DNA from: Chara braunii
Taxonomy: Eukaryota; Streptophyta; Charophyceae; Charales; Characeae
Assembly: GCA_003427395.1 (NCBI GenBank)
Contig: BFEA01000031.1
Location: 4,754,415 to 4,784,190 of the forward strand
Direction of reading: 5' to 3'
DNA length: 29,776 bases
Program-made: the position numbers and the translations under genes
Part shown: in pieces, positions 18,448-27,785 of the stretch
Layout of the letters: each line of letters starts with the position of its first letter
Position numbering within the stretch: the stretch's first letter is position 1
Notes under the pieces: generated by a model
Database searches by the model: none
What the model was told of the DNA's origin: nothing
The model's input: the letters and a program-made list of their open reading frames with translations, nothing else

Positions 18448-21135
18448 TCACGAAAAGATGACAACCATCACACTCTCGATGAGGTAGCCTCCTGCCCGCT
18501 CCCTTCTCCGGAAACGCTTTGTGTTTGAGCGCCAACGCCGTTTTCTAGGGTGGGAATTGCATTTTTTCTTACTTTCAGAGGAATCACAAGACCGGTGGTA
18601 AACTTTTTGGAGGACTCGCAGACATTCGTCCTCGTTTGTCTCATCCAAGAAAACGCAACGGTTGTGACATGTTGATACTCTTCCTCGTGCCCTGGAGCTT
18701 TTTTCCATTTTTTTTCTCAGGCGTCGGCAAACAATTCTCTTAGTGTGGTTACTTTTCCGATTGGAACCCAGTACTCCACTTTGAATTGGTTGTAAGTTGG
18801 CGAATTTTCATTCTTGTCAACTTCACTGCAAACCTGGCTAACCCAAAAAGGCACTCCTTGATGCATGTCCTCGTCTGATGGTTGTACAATGACAAAACTG
18901 TGGACATGCACATCTTCGACAGGATCAAAGCTGGCCTTAGGCTTGTCCCTCTGAAGACCCACGAACAGAGGTTCTCTCTGTAATTCGGGAGCAAGAACTC
19001 CTGTCTTCAACGACATGGGTGACCTTTGGCCAAAATTCGGTGATGGGTGCCAAAGGCACCCCGTTGTCGATAATGTCCCCCACGTGTTTGACGTGATCTT
19101 CCCAAAAACTGAAAAACCCTATCTATTCTAGTCACCTCTTCGTCTTGGAAAGTCATCCAAGTTTCTCTTTTTCTTTCATAGACTTCCAAAAACCTCTTCA
19201 CACCCTCCAAACCATTTTTGTAATTGTCGAGGAACGCCGGTTGGACAGGCAGAGGATCGAAAGGTTGCTGCGGACCAGCGTAACCTCCGTTGTCTGTTTG
19301 TAGCAGTAAAGAAGACCATCCTCGGGCAACCACTTAGCGTCTGTGCAATACTCTTTATAGGACATGGCGGGATTATCACCTATCATGTAAAATTTTAGCA
19401 AATGAGGCTTTGAAATCCCTGTCATGCGCTTTGAAACATGCGGGTAAATAAAACCTCTCCAGTCTGCTATCCTATCAAGAAAAATACACCGTGGAGGAGT
19501 CTTATGAGACCGCTCTAGCAAAAGGAACAACTCATCCATTGTGTAGGCATCATTGTCCTTGAGTTTCTTGGAGAAAACACTAAACGTGGCATCAACGTCT
19601 GTGTGCGTGTGTCCAACTATTATAAAACCAATTTGTATTTCCTTGAAAATCCCGAACTTCACAAGAAGTGCTGCCAATGGGCAGATGAATCTATTCTTAT
19701 TTTCTTTGAAGCAGTTGTCAGCTTGAATACCAAGAAACGGCGGTAGAGGTTTTCCACTGGATTGGATCTCTGTAAGAGTCCGCATTAAACACGTCGCCGT
19801 ACTGCTGGGGCCGTGTGTGTAGTAAGGAAAATATGTGTAAACATATATAGACAGATCCCGACCATGGACCAGAACGGCCGTACGACCAGTCTTCACCATC
19901 CTCTCGTGGTGCAAGTCCTTCGAGTAGTTCGCCTGTCGTATATGCGGTATGGTAGTTTTTTTTTTATCCATGCCGTCGATAATGATGCACAGACACTCGG
20001 ACTGCCGCAAGATGGAATTCATTTTGCAGCGGCTATAGTCTAGCCTGTGGTTGACTTGCAGCTCTTGATATTTCCGCATCCTATCTTTGGATTTCTTACG
20101 GTCCCTCTCGTACTTCGACTTGGCAATGCACTACTTGTAGAATATATATTTTGCGCACTTCGTGAATTTGTTGGACATAGCTAGACTCACGTGCCAGAAG
20201 TGCTTACTCCACATAGCGTAGAAAGTCGACTCCGACACAACTTCCGAGTGACATATCAAAAGATAAGAGCGCAATGATTCGTAAATTGCTCGTTTTGTGA
20301 ATGCCGCAAGAATCCTACGGCCAGGACGACAAACTCCATTTTTCCAGACCATGTCATTCGGCATACTATCGGCGTGGTCGTCGATGAATCATTTCAACAG
20401 TGCAAGCATCGTGACGACTTTTTCGGATGGTTTAGACAAGCCCGAGTGTCCATGCTCCCTAACGACAACACCGTTATCGTACATTCTTTTGTAGACATAG
20501 AATGTGTTACGAGAAATGTCGAGAATGGTACAGTACGCGTGCATTCACATCTTCCGTTTGCAAGCTACAGGCCTGACCCGCTCAACACCACCTTCCATAA
20601 CCGTGAAGTCATGTATGGTTCGCAACCACCACTTCGTCCTTTCCGCGAAACTTTTCGAGTAGAATGCCTCCGACACTGGCCTTACATCTTCGGCTGTCAG
20701 TTCAGCGCAACACATCCGCCTACAAGAGAGCATCCCTCACACTGCCTGAAGTGAATGCATCCTCAGTTTGCCCATAGCTCGCCGATGCTGTGTCTTTTTG
20801 GCCGGTTCTCTGTTTGCCATAGAATAGGGTTTTTTTTCACCAGGCATAGGCGCCGACAAAATGTACCGTATGTGGCGGTCCTCTTCGGAGAGGCAGCGCG
20901 AGCTCTGACTGTCTCGTGAATAGCAGTATTCAGTGATTTCATCCATGGACGGTCCTTGACTCTCTTGGCACTGCGGAGGGGTAGACGAGGAAACCCTATC
21001 ACCCCCATCGGCAACTCCCAAGGAAGAACCATCAATAGTGCAGTTGTTCGCACTATACACGTACTCCGTCCCACTATAACTACAGTCACCGAGATTCCCC
21101 TCGGGTATGGAGCTTGACATCCCAGCGTCGGTCAT
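18448..21135 (-). pseudogene. HTH/DUF7869-like transposase-like protein, decayed
   Basis: One minus reading frame runs from ATG at 21135 to about 19198, broken only by TGA at 20737, 20545 and 20389 and TAG at 20131. Order of parts: a Ser/Asp-rich N-terminus; a Cys-rich CRRMCC...LTAEDV segment with ERTKWWLRTI; an HTH-like stretch (ILDISRNTFYVYKRMY, GVVVREHGHSG); FYAMWSKHFWHVSL; then a core with IIIDGMDKKKT (19966-19977), QADNCFKENKNRF (19687-19725) and GHTHTDVDATFSVFS (19567-19614). This resembles the widespread HTH plus DUF7869 family, whose acidic motifs suggest an RNase H-like nuclease (inference). Frameshifts lead to 19007-19333, then to 18717-19016, where QGVPFWVSQV and FKVEYWVPIG look like its C-terminal module. 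18448-18708 may be the last remnant. No terminal inverted repeats were found. Confidence 0.55.
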
Positions 21136-21611
21136 TTCAGAACATGCTGAAGAGACTCTGGATATACAAGTGACACTAAGAAATTGGCCCCCGCTTCCAA
21201 TGTTTTGTGGTCTTCAAGCACGTCACAACAGATGTATGAATGCGCGGTGGAGGTGGACAACAGTGTTCTCTTCCGTCGATGCCGAGTGTTTGAGTCACGT
21301 GACCGTTTTCCAGAGGAATCACATGGCTCGAGTCGGGAAGAAGTATTATCGGCACTGCTCGGAACTCCAATGCCCATAACCAATCCCTTACCAACCAATT
21401 CCTGCCGAAAACGTAACGGAAGGCAAGCTGGCGTGGGAGGGAAGTCTTGATCGACCGTCGTCGTGTCACACCAGTGAAGCATTCCACTTTTCCCTGCGAG
21501 CAGAGCAACAGACGTTGACCCAAATCGCAGCCGAGACAATTGTTGGACTTTGGCAATGATAAAGCGACAGAGATGCGTCCGCCAGTTTGGGAGCACTAAA
21601 GAGGGCAGCAC
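21132..21611 (-). CDS. Hypothetical ORF upstream of transposase-like gene
   Basis: A 159-codon minus-strand frame whose TGA overlaps the ATG of the next frame by four bases (ATGA at 21132-21135). It is Ser/Arg/Leu-rich with no motif I recognise. It could be a chance open frame, since its base use is like the surrounding repeats and other frames are open here too. Kept as a low-confidence candidate because of its length and its position directly upstream of the transposase-like frame. Confidence 0.2.
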   Translation of the reverse strand: MLPSLVLPNWRTHLCRFIIAKVQQLSRLRFGSTSVALLAGKSGMLHWCDTTTVDQDFPPTPACLPLRFRQELVGKGLVMGIGVPSSADNTSSRLEPCDSSGKRSRDSNTRHRRKRTLLSTSTAHSYICCDVLEDHKTLEAGANFLVSLVYPESLQHVLK

Positions 21612-21635
21612 AACGAAACAAAAAGATAATGCATA

Positions 21636-21920
21636 GCCAGCCTTGAATCGGACGACAAACCTTCACCCTCACCGATTTCACATGTATGGTGTAGAAATGG
21701 CGGTTCCGCAAGTATGTAACATACTTTAGAGTCGGATGAATCCGACGCAACGACGCAGGCAAATATCGGACTTGACATTAGACGTGCACAACCAGCCTTC
21801 AATCAGACTACAAGCCTTGCCCGTCACGGATCAGACACGCTGCAGAAATTGCGGGTGCGCAAATATGTAACTGATTTTAGACTCAAATGAATTCGATACA
21901 ATGATGCAGGTAAATATTGG
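21636..21920. repeat. Two-copy tandem duplication, unit about 154 bp
   Basis: Copies at 21636-21770 and 21790-21920 share CAACCAGCCTT-AATC, ACAA-CCTT, GTGTAGAAAT or GCTGCAGAAAT, GC-AATATGTAAC, and GATGCAGGTAAATAT or GACGCAGGCAAATAT. The first carries a perfect palindrome TCGGATGAATCCGA (21732-21745). The second has the decayed version TCAAATGAATTCGA at the same place. Confidence 0.85.
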
Positions 21921-22116
21921 CAAGTCCGCATCCTCACAGGTTCTTATGTCGGATGCATCCGAGACACTTAAATCCCGTGAGATTTAGACAATTGCAGCAT
22001 ACACCACCAGTGCGTCAAGTATGCAATGCCAAGCACCATCAACACGCATATAGACGATGAAAGTGATCACGAGTCTTCCGCGTCGTAAAAAATTGACAAC
22101 CTTCCCGCAGTGCCAA

Positions 22117-23260
22117 ACAGTCGGCAGTCTGTGCTGTGGGGTGGCAAAGCACTCTTAGGGAACCTCACGGTCTTGTTCGGAAATTGTTGGCGTAGCACCA
22201 TATGCTCACCAAACAGTTTCGAATGCCGATGTAATGGACAAATCATATGATGCCTTACGATCAAGCAGTGGTTGATAGCTGGCCCCCTTTCTCGGTCTGG
22301 ATCTTTGAGAGCAGAGTTTCGCACTCCACCGTGAGATCCATATTAGAGAAGGGGACCTGCTACCCTGCCGCTGTTAACTTTAGTCATCATAAGGGAGTCT
22401 ATGACGCGGGAACCCGAAAATGAGCAATTGCGGAGGAATATTGCGGCCGCATGACGAACTTTTTGGCGTAGCACCAGATGCTCACCGACCCGTTCCGAAT
22501 GTCGGTTGTATCGACACATCATATGATGTTTTACAAGCAAGCAGTGGTTGATAGCTGACCCCCTTTCCCGGTCTGGATCTTTGAGAGCAGAGTTTCGCAC
22601 TCCACCGTGAGATCCATATCAGAGAAGGGGACCTGCTACCCTGCCGCTGTTAGCTGTAGTCATCAGAAGGGAGTCTATGACGCGAGAACCCGAAAATGAG
22701 CAATTGCGGGGGAATATCGCGGCTGTGTGACGAACTTTTTGGCGTAGCACCAGATGCTCACCGTCCAGTTCTGAATGTCGGTTGTGTCGACACATCATAT
22801 GATGTTTTACAAGCAAACAGTGGTTGATAGCTGGCCCCCTTTCCCGGTCTGGATCTTTGAGAGCAGAGTTTCGCACTCCACCGTGAGATCCATATCGGAG
22901 AAGGGGACCTGCTACCCCGCCTCTGTTTACTGTAGTCATCATAAGGGAGTCTATGATGCGAGAACCCCAAATTGAGCAATTGCGGGGGAATATTGCGGCC
23001 CCATGACGAACTTTTTGGCGTAGCACCAGATTCTCACCGACCAGTTCTGAATGTCGGTTGTATCGACACATCATATGATGTTTTACAGGCAAGCAGTGGT
23101 CGATTGCTGGGCCCCCTCTGCGGTGTGGATCTTTGAGAGCAGATTTGACGCAATCCACCGTTAGACCCACATCGGAGAGGCGGACCTGCCATCATGCCGC
23201 TGTTCACGGTAATCATCATGTGGGAGTTGACAACGCGATGACCCCGCGATGTTCCAATCG
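22117..23260. repeat. 276-bp satellite array, about four units
   Basis: The landmark GGCGTAGCACCA recurs at 22189, 22465, 22741 and 23017, exactly 276 bp apart. GGGAGTCTATGA-GCG or its variant recurs near 22393, 22669, 22945 and 23221. The middle units are nearly identical while the outer ones are diverged, as in homogenised satellites. Units 2-4 contain the perfect palindrome ACATCATATGATGT (22516-22529, 22792-22805, 23068-23081). Because 276 is a multiple of three, minus-strand frames (for example 22619-23170) repeat in phase; I treat these as by-products rather than a repeat protein. Confidence 0.95.
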
Positions 23261-23860
23261 GGAAGTTTTTTTGTGTTCTGTGCAGGTGTTCAACATTCGG
23301 GGACGAGAAGGAACAAGCTCGAGCGGCCTGAAACTTCGGATGGATCCGAGACACAAGATGACATGCCAGACAAGGTCGATGGCAGCGTCGGCCAGCGTCG
23401 CTCAGTCACTTTCGGCCTGGCAGCGGCTGTCGCACAGAGGGCTACGGACATGGCACCACATTTCATGGCATCCAATCCAAAAACCATTGTCGGCGTCGCC
23501 GGGGATGATCACGAGCCTTCGCCGTCGCGAGAAAAAGACCCGACGATTTCGCAATTGGGACGTGCTATGCATTCTGCGCGGCTGCTTATCATCGGCCCAT
23601 ATGCAGCGTATTGACGCAAAGAGGAGTTTCTTTCCGCGAGTGTCCAGGGAAACAGACGATTTCTGCGCGGATGAGAATGAAAACGGTTGTGCAGCCGGCA
23701 ATTTCGGATGAATCCGAGACACAAGATGCTCTGGTGGACATGCATGATTGTTGCCTCGGCCGTCGCTGCTCACGTCATTTTCTGCCATGCAGCGGCTGTT
23801 GCATAGAGGGCCATGGACACGGTCACCACATTTCATGGCAGTACCAGACGATCTAGAGGG
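23261..23860. repeat. Diverged about 368-bp tandem repeat with palindrome
   Basis: Segments 23336-23480 and 23704-23845 align: both begin TCGGATG[GA]ATCCGAGACACAAGATG and continue through CAGCGGCTGT, GCA-AGAGGGC, GGACA and CACCACATTTCATGGCA. The period is 368 bp. Motif GATCACGAG-CTTC near 23508 also occurs at 22061 downstream of another palindrome copy (21949), so these belong to one dispersed family. Overlapping plus-strand frames show no recognisable protein. Confidence 0.8.
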
Positions 23861-24165
23861 TGGCGGACTGTTTGAAAGCGTTGTTTGCCTCGAAGGCATG
23901 CAAGAACATAAACTCGATGGTCTGCAGTTATCGAGTCTCACATACAGAATCTGACGGGTTGTTGTTTGGCCAAGGATCGTCCTTGGGGAAGCCTTCACGC
24001 ATCGCCTTCAACATTGGGTGCACCCGTGTGTATCTGATTGATGATTCGGATGAATCCGAAACACTTATAGAACGTCACCTTCGCAAGTCTGCAGTGCTAG
24101 TTCAAATGCAACAACGCCGGTGTCAACTTTAGTCCTCATGAGGGAGTTTCCTTTTCCCTTAAACA
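23861..24165. other. Repeat-derived stretch with palindrome
   Basis: Contains TCGGATGAATCCGA at 24046-24059 followed by AACACTTATAGAACG, echoing GAGACACTTAAATCCCG after the copy at 21949. No coding region that I can support. Confidence 0.5.
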
Positions 24166-25240
24166 CAAGGTCTTACCACAAGTCCGTATCTTGTGACATA
24201 CGTGGTTTCCCGTGGACGAGGTCGTGAACGGAAGCCATACATAGCATTCATAGATGATCCATACACATGGATTTGCGGCTCGTCGATTGTTGCCTTCTCC
24301 GAAAACATGGACATGTATTTCATCCCGACAAACCCTCCTCAACGTGCTAAGGAATTCCCTATACAGTCACGCATTTCAGACACTTTCTTTTCCACATCAT
24401 CCCACAATGTCAAAAAAACTCTTACTTGACATGTTCTCACCAAGTCTGACCGCCCATCTACATCTGGGCGAAACATGACTGCCTTGAACCTGGATCCCTG
24501 AAGAACCATCTCGTTGCGTGACACAAGCACAACTGCATCCACAAGTTTCCTGCTTTTGCTTGAAGAAGCCACACATAACACTCTGGCGAAAGGACACTTG
24601 TCATCCGTCAACCGCACACAACAGTACGACAGAGCTTGTGGAGAAGTCCCTGCGCAACGGGATGGGTAGTGTTCCAAGAATGAACAATGACGAGCGCAGT
24701 CCACCAACTCTTGCTTCTGCGAACTCCCCCAAGTTCGTGGCGAAGATGTGATATACTCGCAGTGGAGGCGACGTCTGAAGCTGGTACGGAAGCGGACCGG
24801 TGTACCCTTATCGTCCAGGGTCTTTCGATGGAGGACACCAGCAGGCAGTGCAATGAGGCTCCCGAACTCCAACATGTCGGCAAACATGTTATGGCTTGCC
24901 CATGGGCAGGAACGCTCTATCGCCTTCCTGTCATTTTCGTTCCATTCGTCGAGATGCCGGTTCATGTAAGGGACGGCGGTCGTCCATGGGTCGTCCTCGA
25001 AGTCGTCCTTGGGTGCATCGTCGATCCACGTTTGACTGTCATGATGCCGCAACGATCTCGCACAAGGTGGAAAGGGTTTCGCTAAGCGCATGTGCTTCTC
25101 GGGTGTCATGGCGATGCTTGTCGAAGGACTCGACGACATTCAACTCCCTACACAACACGAATATATGGATAGACATACGGAAGAGGAGACCGTCGTAAAC
25201 AATGTTGGTGAACGATAATTTCCCCGACGAGGCCCACACC
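24166..25240 (-). pseudogene. Uncharacterised protein remnant
   Basis: A long minus-strand coding-like stretch of unknown family. The main frame (24339-25139, 266 codons) includes MFADMLEFGSLIALPAGVLH and VDAVVLVSRNEMVLQGSRFK, then VRVFLTLWDDVEKKVSEMRD, ending in TGA at 24339. The same frame then stays open for about 55 more codons with DEPQIHVYGSSMNAMYG, to a TAA near 24165. Upstream, 25039-25239 is open in another frame and reads plausibly as an N-terminal extension (SGKLSFTNIVYDGLL, SETLSTLCEIV), implying a frameshift near 25040-25060. Other frames overlap, so coding status is uncertain. It lies 3 kb upstream of the transposase-like pseudogene on the same strand and could be part of the same element. 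Confidence 0.35.
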
Positions 25241-25263
25241 CAGCTGTAACGACGTACATTTTT

Positions 25264-25464
25264 TTGTCGGCGAAGCCCTTACAGAAGGCCGTCAATCGGA
25301 AATCGTCCAAAAAAAAGATATTACCACGTCGCATTGCAAAGCTCTTGCAGAAGGTCACCAATCAGAAGTTCACCAAGCCAATGGAGGGTTTTCTAAAAGT
25401 CACGCAGGGACCCGTTCTAGAGGAGAGGCGGGATTTTCTAAAATTATCAAAACCCACGCCGTAA
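25264..25464 (+). repeat. 66-bp tandem duplication within short Lys-rich ORF
   Basis: Segments 25270-25317 and 25336-25383 are copies offset by 66 bp (GCGAAGCCCTTACAGAAGG against GCAAAGCTCTTGCAGAAGG). In the plus frame opened at 25264 (66 codons) they give AKPLQKAVNRKSSKK and AKLLQKVTNQKFTKP. Several of the differences fall at third codon positions. Whether the ORF is expressed is unknown; the opposite strand is also open. Confidence 0.45.
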
Positions 25465-25649
25465 AGCACATTGAGACAGACAGAACAGTCGGACGACCCT
25501 CGTCGAACGAAACAACACACCGACGCCGGATAGCCACATTACACAGCGTCATCTACAGAAGACATTTTCACACAGTCGACATGACAAGTACTTTTCGCAG
25601 AGTCATGAAAGCAGACACTCTACCTACCACGGTCATTCTGAATACGAGC
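25465..25649. other. No feature seen
   Basis: Short unique-looking stretch between the 66-bp duplication and the 364-bp array. No coding or structural feature recognised. Confidence 0.4.
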
Positions 25650-26830
25650 TGAACAGAAGTGCAAGATAGAAGCTCATCCAAGCCTACCGCACCGCCCCGG
25701 ATCNGAGGTTCGGATCAATCCGAGCCACCCGCCAACAGAAGTCCTAGACAGAAGCTCATCCAAGCCTACCAATCCGTGGTTCGGATCAATCCGAGCAACC
25801 GCCCCGGAAAGATAGACATTAAATNGGTTGNCGTGCNACCATCCGTGGCTCGNATTAATGCACATGAGTGCCCACCATCGGTTANTGTATGTTGCATTCA
25901 GGATGCGTGGCGTGTGCCGCCGNTTTCCTTTCCCGATGAGACNTTCCGTCANTGGGCGTGANNCTCACCTCGGGACTCCCGATGCGATGAGGGATGTGGT
26001 TCGGATTGATCCGAGCTATATCACACGTTTAGGAGTGACGCGAAACTTATAAGTCCTGTGTGAGTATTGCACAACCCAATGCGGAATAAATAAACAATGA
26101 CAAAAGCCACGACTGCCGTCCGTCAGTCGTCTGTGGTTGTGGTTGAGATTCATCTGAGCTACAAACGAAGGCAAAAGCAGATTAAATGGGTTGTCGTGCG
26201 ACCATCCGTGGCTTCGATTAATGCACATGTGTGCCCACCATCGGTTATTGTATGTTGCATTCAGGATGCGTGGCATGTGCCGCCGATTTTGCTTTCCTGA
26301 TGAGACCTTCCGTATTTGGGCGTGATACTCACCTCGTGAATCCCAATGCGATGAGGGATGTGTTTCGGATTGATCTGAGCTATATCACACGTTTAGGAGT
26401 GACGCGGAACTTATAAATCCTGTGTGAGTATTGCACAACCCAATGCGGAATAAATAAACACTGACAAAAGCCACAACTGTCGCTCGTAAGTCGTCTATGG
26501 TTGTGGTTCGGATTCATCCGAGCTACAAACGAAGGCAAAAGCAGATGGGGAGCTATCGGAGTCATGATACTTGGAGATGTTTACTTCGAAAGCGATCCCC
26601 TGTGCCGTCGTTGTCCCTTCCACTGAGATATTAGAGGGATGCGGTTCCCGTTGAGACTTCCCACGAGCCGAGGGTTGTGGTTCGGATTCATCTGAACTAC
26701 ATCACACGTTCCGTAGTGAGGCGAAACAAAAAACGTCCAGCCTGAGAATTGCATAACCCCTCGTGGGAGACAAAGAACACCGACGGAAGTCATGAGTGGC
26801 GGGTTGTCATGGACAGGGGGTCGCCTCAAA
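25650..26830. repeat. 364-bp tandem array with palindromes
   Basis: Landmarks recur at about 363-364 bp: ATTAAAT (25818, 26181), GCGATGAGGGATGTG (25984, 26348), and GAGCTACAAACGAAGGCAAAAGCAGAT after palindromes at 26144 and 26508. A more diverged partial unit follows to about 26830. Each full unit carries two TCGGATNNATCCGA-type sites. At its left edge AGAAGCTCATCCAAGCCTACC is itself duplicated (about 25669 and 25751). Eleven ambiguous bases (25704-25963) sit in the first unit only. Confidence 0.9.
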
Positions 26831-27340
26831 ACTCTCGATGGGGGAACGTTGCGTGAAAACAATGGGTCGCATGTAAGGGGGGCATAGTCATCCAACCACT
26901 GGCATCGCAAATGACATCTACTATTGCCTTCATCCCGAGATCGGATGAATCCGAACTCCATCCGGAACAAGTGGCACGAACAACACTCTCTCACTCCCGC
27001 TGCAATCCCGAGAACGCCTCCCTAAGCTGCTCTGGGACTCGAAATGTGATCGGCGTGGATCAAGAGCTGATCGTTCCACGAGGTCATTGTGCGCTCATTT
27101 AGCTCAGATTTCGAGACTGCAATCGTCGCGAGGATTGTCCACGTCAGAGTTCGCCCAAAATGAATCGTGGCGAGGGGACTGGCTGCCGCATGGGCGGCGG
27201 TGCTGTGAAGTTTTCCTGTGGGTGCGATGGAACTTGTGAGCGCTGTCGAGCGCATCGGTCCGGCACCGCACCAGGGCAGCGCGGGACCCTCGCGGCCGCG
27301 TCACGCAGGAGTTGGTTTAAAATCTTCGTCGCAATATATA
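26831..27340. other. Unassigned, one palindrome copy
   Basis: Holds the last TCGGATGAATCCGA (26941-26954) and then GC-rich sequence with a small hairpin GCGCT-GTCG-AGCGC near 27239-27252. Plus-strand frame 27218-27511 is open but motif-free. Confidence 0.4.
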
Positions 27341-27785
27341 CGGAGCTTCCTTAAGCCGCTCCGGCCGAGTGTGGCAGCCATACCTCTCGCGAGCCCCTAC
27401 GACAGGATAGGGCCTACGCGAGGCACGACTTTCCTATACCTTACGGGAGTTGTCACCTCCCTTCGGTGGGCGTATCCCCGCCGAGCTACCAGCCCACAGT
27501 ACGAAAGCTAATCAGTTGCAATCGCAGAGGTGGACCAGCCGAGGGCGTTTCTCGTTCGCTGTAGCATAGGGGGTACGCGCGGTAATATGCCTTTATCGGA
27601 CCCGCACGCGAATCGGCATCTTGGGGGGCTGAGGTCCCAAGCGTTACCCGTCATCGGTCGACTGGGACGCATCCTACACACCACACACACTCCACTTTAT
27701 GAATACACATACACACAAAACAACACATATACGAAACGACATAACACAAACAACGCGACAACGCTCCTAGCCCCTTGGTAGCCAA
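27341..27785 (+). other. GC-rich hairpin tract, then CA-rich spacer
   Basis: A strong nested hairpin lies at 27383-27423: CCTCTCGCG pairs with CGCGAGG outside, and CCCTA with TAGGG inside. GGAGC and GCTCC pair nearby (27340-27362). After about 27660 the sequence becomes CA-rich (CACACACTCC, ACACATACACAC) up to the first structured unit. No protein or known RNA recognised. Confidence 0.5.

Larger units (their letters stand above)
16152..26954. repeat. Dispersed 14-bp palindrome TCGGAT-NN-ATCCGA
   Basis: Perfect copies lie at 17519-17532, 21732-21745, 21949-21962, 23336-23349, 23704-23717, 24046-24059, 25710-25723, 25781-25794, 26001-26014, 26508-26521 and 26941-26954. One- or two-base variants lie at 26365, 26692, 26144, 16152 and 16745. 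The two central bases vary (GC, GA, GG, CA, TG, TC) while the 6-bp arms stay fixed. Several copies share a right flank GAGACAC or GAGC-A-AT. None occurs in the first 16 kb or after 27 kb. The spacing and symmetry resemble a site for a dimeric DNA-binding protein or a conserved end of a repeat family; the function is unknown. Confidence 0.9.

Noticed and set aside
22619-23170. Minus-strand 183-codon ORF with internal 92-residue repeats as a repeat protein
   Set aside because: The 276-bp satellite period is a multiple of three, so any frame repeats in phase. The equivalent frame is closed by a stop in most units.
23133-23711. 192-codon plus-strand ORF as a gene
   Set aside because: It runs across the satellite edge into the 368-bp repeat, has no motif, and other frames are equally open.
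22117-26830. Regular repeats as CRISPR array
   Set aside because: Units of 276 and 364 bp without short repeats and unique spacers, in eukaryotic transposon-rich DNA.
27218-27511. 97-codon plus ORF as a small protein
   Set aside because: GC-rich chance frame running into the hairpin tract; no motif or start context to support it.
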